From the NCBI GenBank assembly GCA_003427395.1, contig BFEA01000022.1:1318855-1345868 (forward strand): a DNA stretch of 27,014 nucleotides, written 5' to 3'. The stretch comes from Chara braunii (Eukaryota > Streptophyta > Charophyceae > Charales > Characeae). Of this stretch, positions 9,904-17,949 are shown piece after piece (positions within the stretch are counted from its first letter, which is position 1; every line of letters begins with the position of its first letter). Both the position numbers and the translations under genes were made by a program. Below the pieces are notes generated by a model that worked only from the letters and a program-made list of their open reading frames with translations, was not told the origin of the DNA and searched no databases.

Positions 9904-10705
9904 TCAGAATAGGATTAGACTAAGAGTTAGAAGGGCAAAAGGAGGGGTTTGAGACTCTCGAGATACAGGAGAGGGACTAACTGAACTCCCAAGAGAGGGC
10001 CTTGTTATCTTCCTGCGCCTGAGGGCCCCGCAATGGCGGCCCAATGCAGCAATAGCTTGGTCAAACTGAAGTCCTGCTGCCTCCCCTTGACTTTCTGGCA
10101 CTTCTCCCATTCGCAGCAAAACCTCCTCCAACAACCTCTGTCCCTTCTCAATGCTCTTGGTTTGAAATGCCCTGGCCACCGCTCAAGACACGAGCCATTG
10201 ACCAAAAACCCAGCCTTCTCCCTCTCCGTAGTGAAGGAGAGTGCGGTCTAGCTGCCCGTGCAACGGGGTGAGCGTGCGCAGATACCGGATGTGCAGTCCT
10301 CACCCTGCTTTTACAAGCACCCCGCTCGCAGCCAGACCCCCGCCACTTCGCCCGGTAGGATAAAAGCGTATTGATAAACAAGTGAGTCTCTAACCCCTGT
10401 TGTTTTACGTCGAAGTGTCCAGCGTACTGGCTAATCAGAAAAACCTGCTTTGCTTCTCCATGCGGCAGCACGGGTAGTGCACCTGCAATTGGCCAGGCCT
10501 GCACCTTCGCGGCTAGCCCGTTGCTGCGCAGGCTGATGGAGCGAATGACACACTGGTCAACGGCCGGACCTGCAGCCCTTGCAGCCGGTCCGCTGTATTT
10601 TACTGCTTGACGATCTGAGGTCTCCCTCTCAGCGGCCGACCTCCCCGGCGGTCCCACGATGGGATGAGCAACATGTTGACTAACAGGTAAGCGTTCGGTC
10701 CTCAC
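9904..10705 (-). CDS. Hypothetical open frames, two overlapping pieces (185 and 91 codons)
   Basis: The frame from 10705 to 10148 is 185 codons and contains ordinary-looking stretches such as QVFLISQYAGHFDVKQQGLE and THLFINTLLSYRAKWRG. It ends in a Ser/Arg-rich tail. A second frame, 10179 to 9904, starts within its end (MARAFQTKSIEKGQRLL, then AIAALGRHCGALRRRK). The two could be one gene with a frameshift near 10150-10180, or unrelated open stretches. The second frame can be followed in SLP copy 2 at 21680-21530 (CHCGALRR, then VSPPPVSRESETPP) with one stop. The 185-codon part is not recognisable in copy 2. No domain is known to me. Chance openness in GC-rich DNA is a real alternative. Confidence 0.3.
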
Positions 10706-11500
10706 CCGATCTCTTCGCTATCTCAATCGCCGGGAATGGGCAACTACTTCAGCTGGTAGGTAAGTCCCCAATTTTGCAACTTGCCTTTCGATTCTACATT
10801 CCCGTCCGAATCTACCATCCATCAGGTAGATCTCCAACCTCCGTGTGTACACATACCGTGCGTGCATTTAGCATCCCCCTCTTCCCTCTGCCCGATGCAC
10901 CTGTCTGGCAATTCGGCTAGGCATACGAGATCCTACGAGCGTTGTGGCCTTGCTACGAACACAAGTACTGCAGTGTTCTCTTCAGTTCGACCCGTAGTTG
11001 AGCCATCTTTTCATCATGCACCGCCAGTTCCAAGGTAGGTACTCCCTTGCTCTGTACTCCTCCTCCCTCCCTCGATCTCTCTACATGATACCTCGTCCGC
11101 AAAAGGAGCCGACCACGATTCATACGTTATGCAAGTAAGTATTCTGCCTTCTTCGCTCTCTCTCTCTGCACCAGGACACACCCCGCCACCAAACGCAGCC
11201 AGGTTCATTTAGTCAAGAACCCGAATGCATTCGCAAGATACATGGGCAGCTAAGCCAAAGCGAGTAAGCGGCTGCTCAGGATGAGCAACGCATTATCCAA
11301 AGGTAAATCCTCAACCCCGCGGCTTTCCTTAACGCAACCCCTTCGATCAATGGAGCGAGCAAAAACTGAAAGAACCTTCTGCTATTATACGGGAAGATAC
11401 ATTCGTCAAAATCTTCAATCTGCTCGTAGAGCCCGCACAACTCCCTCTCCTCACAACCTCATAATTCAACTCGCAGTTACTAAAAACGTTTATTTAGCAC
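10706..11500 (+). other. SLP copy 1 internal region with donor-like sites; no gene recognised
   Basis: Sequences resembling 5' splice sites occur at 10685 (AGGTAAGC), 10758 (AGGTAAGT), 11031 (CAAGGTAGGT) and 11131 (GCAAGTAAGT). Most are followed by pyrimidine-rich DNA. The 154-codon open frame at 11281-11745 runs into this pyrimidine-rich sequence and shows no recognisable domain. Confidence 0.4.
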
Positions 11501-11522
11501 CTGTACCCACCAAATTTCGTCA

Positions 11523-12180
11523 GGGAATAAGCGGGATATGTGTTCTCTCGCTTCTCTTCATTGCACCTCGTTTCCTCCACGCACCTCGTTTCTCTCGCTT
11601 CTTCGTTTTCACCATCGGTTCCTCCACGCACCTCGTTTCTCTATTAAATCTTATCCTACAGCCCATTGCTAAAACTAACTTCATCATTCGGTTCACCCGA
11701 GGCCAAAACCTCGGGATTGCAACTTCACTTGCTCGTTTTTGTTAAGAAACGAGCGAGCCATGCGAATCTCATCCCCGTTTTTCCCTCCGTCACCGGCTCT
11801 CCATATCCCGGCGCACCATCTTTCTGTACTAACCTCAATTTTACTAACCTACCACTAAAAATGATATCGGATTTGAGGTCGCCTGTTTTCAAAACCCCCG
11901 ATTAGGATCTTCCCTTACCCAAATTCGTTGAGAATCGGGCGAGATATGCCCGTTTCCTCTTCTCCCTTCCCTCCTTCCGCCATATCTCCACGCGATGCTT
12001 TTCTCACTAATCTCCTATTCTACCAACCCCCACTAAAACTATCATCATATTTGGATTCGCCTTATCTCAGAACCCCATATTCGACCCTCTCCTTGTCCGA
12101 TTTCATCAAGAATCGGGCGGGCTTTATATTTTTTCGCTCCCACCTGCTTCGCTTGCTTCTGCCATAGCTCGTATTCATTC
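11523..12180 (+). repeat. Degenerate tandem modules of about 180 bp (SLP copy 1)
   Basis: Each module has an ACTAAAACTA-like start, a stretch near ATTTGGATTCGCC, then AACCCC and, about 50 bases on, GAGAATCGGGCG followed by pyrimidine-rich DNA. The anchor falls at 11744, 11931 and 12108, so the spacing is 187 and 177 bp. A more diverged unit is at 11523. The same module occurs at 23281 and 23459 in copy 2, 178 bp apart. Confidence 0.7.
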
Positions 12181-12554
12181 TCCACGCGCTTGGCGTGGTA
12201 GCCCATCCGGATTCAGCCCCTTTCTTTCTGGTCCCGTCCTCTTCTCTACCCGGCCGGCCTCATTTCTTCTCTCCCCCGCTCCAACAACACCTAACGCCTC
12301 ATCATTGGTCTGCCGGCGCCTTAGCGCAACGGCCTTCCCGACTGCTCTGGCCTGAGGGAAAAACTCCCGGCCGAACCAGCTACAGCACGATTCGATCAGT
12401 CTTTCGCCCTTGTACCCAAGCCCAACAACCGGTATGCATGGGCCAGCTCCATCACAACCACTCCCTCTCGTTCTGTTCAGGCGGGGTTCGCTACCGCCTC
12501 GTGCCTCCGACAGCCAACTCTTACACAGACAGCCGGTCGCGGCGCGGCCTGCTG

Positions 12555-12840
12555 CAAAGGAGGCTTGTGCTCAAGCCCCCTACCGCCCTAGTGGACTGGG
12601 CCCGATGTGGCTCTCGGCGGCAGTAGCAAATATTCATATGAGAACTTTGAAGACCGAAGTGGAGGAGAGTCCCGCGGGCATACTCACCCCCAACCCCTCC
12701 AGCTTGCATGTACGTAGAACTTCATGGTCCGTGCTCCAAAATGGACAGGACACAGGAATCTCTCCAACACCCCGAACATGCGGAATCCAAACAACCTCGT
12801 CAAAGGAGGCGCGTGCTCAAGGCCCCCGACCACCACAACG
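12555..12840 (+). repeat. Duplicated AAAGGAGGC motif region (SLP copy 1)
   Basis: AAAGGAGGCTTGTGCTCAAG at about 12556 and AAAGGAGGCGCGTGCTCAAG at 12802 lie about 245 bp apart, each followed by a C-rich run. A third relative, AAAGGAGGCGCGATCTTAAA, is at 24151 in copy 2, and both 12802 and 24151 are preceded by a decayed ACATGCNGAANCC context. Function unknown. Confidence 0.6.
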
Positions 12841-13145
12841 ACCACCCGTGTCCGACAACTTAGTAGCTGAGCCAGGCCCGTTGGTCTCGATGTCGGCCTC
12901 AAAACCAATCACCGAGGTAAAGACCTTACAAAACAAATAAATAAATAAATAATAAAAAGTAAAGTAAGAATAGACGCCGTGCATCCCGCTGGCCTGCAAT
13001 GCCGTGCACACCCAGGCTGCGCTTGGTTGCGTCTCGCCGTCAATACCCCGCGCGCGCCGCTCACCCCGGCGAGGGCCTAAACTTCCTCCCGTATGCGCGC
13101 CGTTGAGCAGACGAGGCTGCACTAGTGCGACTTGCAGAAAACACG

Positions 13146-13171
13146 CCAAATACCCTTGTAAGGGTATTTGG
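13146..13171. repeat. Perfect 26-bp palindrome at the right end of SLP copy 1
   Basis: Arms CCAAATACCCTT and AAGGGTATTTGG are exact complements around a central GT. The same core occurs at 24861-24886 at the right end of copy 2. It could be an element terminus, a transcription terminator hairpin or a protein-binding site. Confidence 0.9.
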
Positions 13172-13177
13172 TACGAC

Positions 13178-13309
13178 ACCGCGTTTACACATCATCATTT
13201 GCTAGACACCGAAAGGTCCGAAACCACCTATGTACCGCCCCCACTTTTCAATAAGTAAAAAAAAAAAAAACAGTTAACACCCACCTATGTGCCTTACCGG
13301 CCCCCCAAA
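13178..13309. repeat. Left member of a short direct repeat flanking the plus-strand retroelement piece
   Basis: CCGCGTTTACACATCATC, CTAGACACCGAAA and CGAAACCACCTATGTACCG occur in series at 13178-13240, followed by an A run (13259-13270). A partial repeat ACCCACCTATGTGCCTTACC follows at 13279-13298. The relative on the other side is at 16757-16820. The stretch ends at the N at 13310, where integrase sequence begins. Confidence 0.75.
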
Positions 13310-13311
13310 NG

Positions 13312-14469
13312 ATCAAGCCCTTGCCGATCCCTGAAGGTCCAGGTCGGAGTGTCTCCATGGATTTTATGGACACTCTTGTGACCAGCAAAACCGGCAAACG
13401 ACACATATTCGTCATAATAGATCGCATTACTAAGTATGCCAGACTTATCGCTATGTCGGAGACAGCAAAGACAGATCACATCATCAAATTGTTTATGGAT
13501 AACTGGGTAAGGGATTTCGGTCTACCTACGTCTATCGTAAGCGACAGGGATGTAAGATTTACCAGCGGACTGTGGCAGTCTACAGCTGAAAAGATGGGAA
13601 CCAAACTCCAGATGACATCAGGGAATCATCCTGAGTCAAATGGACAGGCAGAACAGATGAACCGAGTGGTACAGCATTTGCTGCGGCACTACATCAAGCC
13701 AAGTCAGGATGACTGGGACGAGAAGTTACCTCTCATCGCCAGCCTGTATAATAATGCAGTGCACAGTGCTACCGGAATGACTCCCAACCAACTGCATCTT
13801 GGTTGGAAGCCTAGAACTGCCTTGGACTTCTTACTACCGGAAAGAGAATCCACTGCAGCACCTGGCAGCATAGAGTTTGCTGTTAAGTATGAACAGATGN
13901 TGCAGCAAGCCGTAGAGCACATTAGAAAAACTCAAGATGCAATGATAGCATCTGAGAATAAGCATAGACAGCCTTCTAATTTCCAGGTANGTGACAGAGT
14001 TTGGGTAAAAGCATCTGAACTTGGTCAGGAGCTAGGAATCTCTAGAAAATTGATGCCACAATTCTTCGGTCCGTGGGAGGTCCTAGATGTGATAGGAGAT
14101 CAACNGGATGGGCCATCCTATGTGATTCGCATCCCACCCCATCTACGCACCTACCNTGTATTCCATGCTTCAAAGTTGGCACCTTTCGCTGCTACTGAGC
14201 AGTTTCCTTCCAGGAGATCAATGCTGCCCCCAACCATGGATGGCGAAGTGGACATCGACCAGATTGTCAAGCATCGAGTGATGCCTGTTCCACGACCATC
14301 AGGCAGAGGGCGCCCTCCTAAATCGAGAATGCAGTACCGGGTGAGCTTTAGACATCACCTCGATCCCAAGGAAGATCGCTGGTTTACACGGGAAGAACTC
14401 ATGAGAACAGCGCCTCAAGTGATTGCAGGCTATGAAAGAGAACGAAAAGGGAAGATGCCTGCAGAATAA
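13312..14469 (+). CDS. pol: Integrase with C-terminal chromodomain, 3' part of Ty3/gypsy pol (5' truncated)
   Basis: The frame is open for about 385 codons to the TAA at 14467-14469 and has no true start, since it begins inside pol. Integrase would insert the element cDNA into chromatin. Counting from 13321 as residue 1, the DDE catalytic residues are Asp14 (SVSMDFMD), Asp75 (SIVSDRDVRF) and Glu111 (ESNGQAEQMNR), with the normal 35-residue gap between the last two. A GPF/Y-type module follows (PQFFGPWEVLDVIG, then SYVIRIPPHLRTY and VFHASKL). The end resembles a chromodomain (VDIDQIVKHRV, then MQYRVSFRHH and EDRWFTREEL), which in chromoviruses targets heterochromatin. The N-terminal HHCC zinc finger is cut off. 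Four N bases fall in the frame. Confidence 0.93.
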   Translation: MKPLPIPEGPGRSVSMDFMDTLVTSKTGKRHIFVIIDRITKYARLIAMSETAKTDHIIKLFMDNWVRDFGLPTSIVSDRDVRFTSGLWQSTAEKMGTKLQMTSGNHPESNGQAEQMNRVVQHLLRHYIKPSQDDWDEKLPLIASLYNNAVHSATGMTPNQLHLGWKPRTALDFLLPERESTAAPGSIEFAVKYEQMXQQAVEHIRKTQDAMIASENKHRQPSNFQVXDRVWVKASELGQELGISRKLMPQFFGPWEVLDVIGDQXDGPSYVIRIPPHLRTYXVFHASKLAPFAATEQFPSRRSMLPPTMDGEVDIDQIVKHRVMPVPRPSGRGRPPKSRMQYRVSFRHHLDPKEDRWFTREELMRTAPQVIAGYERERKGKMPAE

Positions 14470-14496
14470 GAGACTTCTCAGAGGACTCACGAAGTT

Positions 14497-14509
14497 AAGG
14501 AGGAGGGAA
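14497..14509 (+). promoter_or_regulatory. Polypurine tract (PPT)
   Basis: AAGGAGGAGGGAA directly precedes the LTR start TG at 14510, 27 bases after the pol stop codon. This is the expected primer site for plus-strand DNA synthesis. Confidence 0.88.
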
Positions 14510-14560
14510 TGCGAGGATCAGTGTCCTCGGTAGGCCTACTGGGCCCTGTCTGCAGCCTTA

Positions 14561-14607
14561 CCCGCCCTAAGTGAAGGCGGAGGTGCCCGCCCTAAGTGAA
14601 GGCGGGC
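14561..14607 (+). repeat. Tandemly duplicated LTR hairpin
   Basis: CCCGCCCTAAGTGAAGGCGG is at 14561-14580, and the full form with 7-bp arms GCCCGCC/GGCGGGC is at 14585-14607. The other two LTR copies in the window have only one. Confidence 0.9.
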
Positions 14608-15177
14608 CTGGCTTTTTGCAAGAGGCCCTCGACTGTCAATTTCATATTTGGGGTCCTGGCAGTTGCGACTCGCCAGTTGGTTGAAAGAAACACAGGCCGT
14701 GTACCGAAGACATTTCCACGGCCTACCGGGCCTTTCCAAAGAATGCAGGCCCTCGGCGTGATTCGCAGCCTCATACAGAGACAGTTGGGCGCCCAACCGA
14801 ACGAGGCCCAGCAGCCCAGTANCTGCTGCATCNAGATANCATCCTGGGGCCTTCNGGAAGCTGCTGGGCCCAGGCCAGCCCAGCCAGGCTGCGAGAGCTG
14901 GCCAGCTCTTTTCCATAAAGGAAAGAGCTCTGGCCAGGCAGCCTCATTCAGGCACTCGCATGCTGGCGGCAGCGCTGCTAGAGCAGATGCTCGTGGGCTG
15001 CTGCTAGCACTGGGAGGCGAGGTGCAGCACGTGCGGTCGTGCAGAGGAGGAGGGCGCTGCTAAGGGCAGCGCCATAGCCCAGCCACCATAGCTGGTGGGC
15101 TTGGACTACAGTGAAGCGCAGGGGTGGTCTTCGGGTGACAGAGAGGACAGGTGTGGGTGAAGTCAGGGGATAGGTGA

Positions 15178-15204
15178 AGGATGATGATGATGATGATGAT
15201 GTGA
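15178..15204 (+). repeat. (ATG)n trinucleotide microsatellite within the LTR
   Basis: About eight GAT/ATG repeats. They give a poly-His run in an antisense frame that is not regarded as coding. The LTR at 8158-9188 has no such expansion at the matching place. Confidence 0.9.
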
Positions 15205-15544
15205 GGGCACGTACCTGGTATTGGCGATGGTCTGCATGGGCGGCATCTTCAAGTACTTCGGGCTGCTGCTGATGTCAACAGTTGCATTGTCTTTTTGTAG
15301 TCTGAAGTAGCTGTGTAGGAGTAGGCTGGGCACTGAGCGCCAAGTGTGAGTGTAAGGGAACTGGACTCGTGTGTTGAGGGAGAGGATGTGCTCTCCACGG
15401 ACATTGGTTTTCAGTGCTACGAAACTCCATTGGTGTATTATTGGTGCAATGCTGCTATCTGGACACGGTGTGACTATTTGACTTGCAATGTGATGGTGTG
15501 ATCTGGGATTGTCATCTCGCTGTTGCTTATTTTTCCTTGCAATT

Positions 15545-15562
15545 TGGTATCGGAGCTGGTTC
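15545..15562 (+). promoter_or_regulatory. tRNA primer-binding site (PBS) next to the plus-strand LTR
   Basis: TGGTATCGGAGCTGGTTC is identical to the site at 8154-8137 and has the same three-base ATT spacer after the LTR end. Its presence shows that internal 5' leader sequence follows this LTR. Confidence 0.9.
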
Positions 15563-16640
15563 ATATTGCGCTTCATTGGTTCTTCGCAATAGCTATTGGT
15601 GCTTCGCATGAGGTGTGGGGCAGGGATACGGCATTGGCGTTCAACATTAGGCGGCCCTGGGTTGTGTGGGCGCGCCAGGGAGCTATGTGGTGACATACGG
15701 GATGTATGCTGGATGATGAGAACTTGCTGATGTGACATATTAAGCTGAGGTGGAACCGCATTCTGCTGTTGGTTGTGCCGAAGCAAAGACCGGTCATCAT
15801 AATTGCACATCAGGNTACCGGTGAGAAATCTGTGGTTGGGGGCAGCATTTATGAGGTACGTTGCTCTCTTCCTTATNTACCCTCTTCATCTCTTCGTACC
15901 GTGAGGAAGTGAGTTCTGTCTTGAGAGTCCTCTCGATGTGAGGTGTCGCGAGCGCTCAACCTTGAGAGTCGACATTCTTCCTGGGCAGCAAGCTGGTGGG
16001 AGACGGGCGAAGCCTCTGAAGGGCCCTGGACGAAGCACTCGGGTCACGGTCACCATGCCAACCCGTTGGGACTAGTACACGCATGCTTGGGCCGCAAGTC
16101 CTTGTTCTGCTGCTTGCGCAAATATGAGACGCTCACCAGACCGTCTATAAACATTTCTGGTTGGGGACTCGGATTGAATCTGGTTGTGATCGTCGTCCTG
16201 ACTGCGACGTTAAATAATTCCTGAAGAGATGGGGGCGCTCTTAATAATCCTCCTGATCAGCCAGATCAACTGGGTGTAAGGCTCGTCGGCGTACGAGGGT
16301 AAATAAGAGTGTTGTGGCTGCCTTGCTCGACGATGACTTGAGGCACAGGGGTGGGACCGGATTGCACACCTTTAGACACGCTGCTCAACCAGATGCTCAG
16401 GGACGTTGACACAAAGTGATTATTCAAGAAGGATAAAGGGGGAGGGGGGATTCCGGTAACTGTTCGCAGTGGCAAGCAACAAACAATCTGCCATCAAGCA
16501 TACATCTCCAACAGGATATGTTATTTTCTGTTTTGATTATCTAGTTGTTACGGACTTGCTGACAACTAACAGATAGCTACAGATAGACTAGATCTTTGCT
16601 GTATTGCAATCTGTTCCAGGGTAATCTAAAAATAGATGTA
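15563..16640 (+). other. Ty3/gypsy leader, second copy (truncated)
   Basis: It matches the leader of the minus-strand element. Strong blocks are 16013-16086 (GGTCACGGTCACCATGCC) and 16185-16225 (TGTGATCGTCGTCCTG). A GAGGTACGT donor-like site is at about 15852. Similarity fades after about 16600 before any gag start, and no gag follows. Confidence 0.75.
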
Positions 16641-16756
16641 ATATATCCTGTAGGACCTGACATTAGTTGTAACTACATCACCTAACTATTTTTGTCCCAG
16701 CCGACCGTAAGTAGTTGTGTATCATATGCGGATGTGTGTCAAGCTAAGGTNTTTCC

Positions 16757-16820
16757 GCGTTTCCACATCATTCTTTCCTAGACAACGAAACGGCGAAACC
16801 GCCTATGTGCTACCGCCCCT
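16757..16820. repeat. Right member of the short direct repeat
   Basis: CCGCGTTTCCACATCATTC, CCTAGACAACGAAACGG and CGAAACCGCCTATGTGCTAC match 13178-13240 in the same orientation, about 3.6 kb away. An N at 16751 lies just before it. Confidence 0.75.
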
Positions 16821-16884
16821 GGTCACCCCCCCTCCCTCCCCCAAAAAAACAGATCATCGACTGACGCCGTTTGAACAACAATTC

Positions 16885-16903
16885 AAAAAAAAAAAAAAAA
16901 AAA
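16885..16903 (+). repeat. Poly(A) run of 19
   Basis: It follows a small TTTGAA/TTCAAA inverted repeat at 16870-16887. It might be a retroposon tail, but no body is recognised. Confidence 0.8.
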
Positions 16904-16974
16904 GGGATACCGCTACCCCGGCCCGTTAACCCGATTCCATCTTCCCCTATTTTCCACAACATGCATGAGTCTCT

Positions 16975-17949
16975 TTGACGACATTGAGGACGGTTCAACA
17001 TACTTGCACAGTTGAACTCACCTCAATTCATGTCAACGAGGCATGCCCTTGGATTGCGAACACAATGGACTGCCTTGTGACCCTCACCTTTTTTTGTAAT
17101 GTTGTGGGTTGCCACACCAATGCAGAGGCACCACCAAAGGAGTTATGGGATACTGTCACACCTGTGCTAAAACAGAAAACAGAAACACATCTCCCCACAT
17201 TCTCCAAAACACGATACAAAAATACATCTACGGCCTACGGCGTGGCAAGTTGGCAACAGCGGCAAGACGTCTACGGCACAAAAGAAAAAGAAAAAAAACA
17301 GAACAGAGTGTCGTGGCACATCAGTGCCACGCTCCCTGCACCGCACACTATCGATTCTGCCGCAGCAGGAGGGTCCACGACGCAGCACTCTCGCGCTCCA
17401 ACAATGCGGCGCAACACTCCCACGACGCTTCGCAACACCACCACATCGCGACACAACACTCCCAACATCCATGTTGCACTCCCACGACGCAGCACTCCCA
17501 CGGCGCAACAACTTCACGACGTGGCGCAACACTCCCACGCTCTCTGCAACGCAGACTGTCGTAGGGCCCGTAGCAGGGGCGCCGAGCTTGCAGGGGCCAC
17601 TCTTGCACGAAGCGGGGTCTGGGTCGTTGCTGCATCCTACATGCACCATCACACCGGTAAGGCCGCGGGGGTTGTGTTTGCGGGCCTGCGGGGGCGGGGC
17701 TATGCAGCGCGGGGTCACGAGCTGCGAGGATCGGGGCTGAGGGCAGCGGGGCGGGGTTGCGGGCTTCCGGGGTTCGACCTGCGAGGCACAGTGGTCGGGC
17801 GCTGGACGTTGCGGGGCGCGGTGTCGAGCGCATCGGTCCGGCACCGCACAAAACGGGGCGAGACCCTCCCGACCGCGTCACCCAGGAGTTGGTCTTATCC
17901 TCGTCGCGAATACATAATGGAGCTTTCGCAAGCCGCTCCGGCCAAGTGA
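16975..17949 (+). CDS. Long open frame of 324 codons, doubtful
   Basis: ATG at 16975 to the stop at 17949. The first 110 codons have mixed composition (CNVVGCHTNAEAPPKELWDT). The rest runs through a short-motif repeat (17370-17560) and a G-rich tract (17655-17850), giving His/Thr/Arg-rich and Gly/Arg/Leu-rich protein. Frames of 225 and 222 codons are open on the minus strand over the same DNA, so openness is explained by stop-poor GC-rich repeats. No domain is recognised. I do not believe it is a gene but list it as the longest open frame outside retroelements. Confidence 0.15.
   Translation: MTTLRTVQHTCTVELTSIHVNEACPWIANTMDCLVTLTFFCNVVGCHTNAEAPPKELWDTVTPVLKQKTETHLPTFSKTRYKNTSTAYGVASWQQRQDVYGTKEKEKKQNRVSWHISATLPAPHTIDSAAAGGSTTQHSRAPTMRRNTPTTLRNTTTSRHNTPNIHVALPRRSTPTAQQLHDVAQHSHALCNADCRRARSRGAELAGATLARSGVWVVAASYMHHHTGKAAGVVFAGLRGRGYAARGHELRGSGLRAAGRGCGLPGFDLRGTVVGRWTLRGAVSSASVRHRTKRGETLPTASPRSWSYPRREYIMELSQAAPAK
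17370..17560 (+). repeat. Irregular short-motif repeat (GCAACACTCCCACGACG)
   Basis: Variants of the motif occur at 17411-17428, 17476-17490, 17492-17506 and 17526-17540, with degenerate ones between. Spacing is uneven (16-65 bp), as in a degenerate minisatellite. Confidence 0.8.
17655..17850 (+). repeat. G-rich tract with quadruplex potential
   Basis: Many runs of three to five G on the plus strand (GCGGGGGTTG, CGGGGGCGGGGC, GCGGGGCGGGG and others) make it similar in character to 24893-25345. Confidence 0.75.

Larger units (their letters stand above)
9189..13171. repeat. SLP dispersed repeat, copy 1 (about 4 kb)
   Basis: It is defined by comparison with 20793-24886. Shared landmarks in the same order are TTCCAGCATGTG (9201), the stem-loop array, a well-conserved block 9480-10045, a donor-like site plus pyrimidine tract (11035), CAACCCCGC (near 11315), ATCAATGGAGCGAGCAAA (11345), GAGAATCGGGCG modules (11744, 11931, 12108), AAAGGAGGCGCG (12802), an AT-rich stretch (12935-12965) and the palindrome 13146-13171. 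The left end is cut by the LTR at 9188. The central part 10050-10700 is not visibly conserved. The family is unknown to me. A decayed transposon, a long LTR or an old segmental duplication are possible. Confidence 0.75.
14510..15541 (+). repeat. LTR of the Ty3/gypsy family (plus-strand copy)
   Basis: It starts TGCGAGGATCAG after the PPT and ends CCTTGCA three bases before the PBS, 1032 bp, nearly the same length as the LTR at 8158-9188. Shared blocks include the GC-rich hairpin and the region around ACGTACCTGGT (15209-15219). It carries a tandem duplication of the hairpin and an (ATG)n microsatellite. A long antisense frame across it is not considered a gene. Four N bases cluster at 14822-14855. 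Confidence 0.85.
13312..16640 (+). mobile_element. Ty3/gypsy fragment: integrase, PPT, LTR, PBS, leader
   Basis: Integrase is followed by a polypurine tract and an LTR, as at the 3' end of an element. The LTR is then followed by a PBS and leader, as at the 5' end of an element. One LTR therefore serves both as a 3' end and as a 5' end, with internal sequence on both sides. The left part of pol and everything after the leader are missing. Single N bases are scattered through the piece (13310, 13900, 13990, 14105, 14156, 14822, 14833, 14839, 14855, 15815, 15877), so an assembly join has to be considered. Confidence 0.8.

Noticed and set aside
13146-13205. Helitron 3' end (hairpin followed by CTRR)
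   Set aside because: The first CTAG after the hairpin is about 31 bases away in copy 1, and no CTRR lies close behind the hairpin in copy 2, so the usual spacing is not met.
15163-15810. 215-codon antisense frame with a poly-His end
   Set aside because: It lies antisense across the LTR, PBS and leader, includes the (ATG)n microsatellite, and is not kept in the other LTR copy.
16975-17949. 324-codon plus-strand gene
   Set aside because: Several frames are open on both strands over the same GC-rich repeats, and no domain is visible. It is kept in the feature list only at low confidence.
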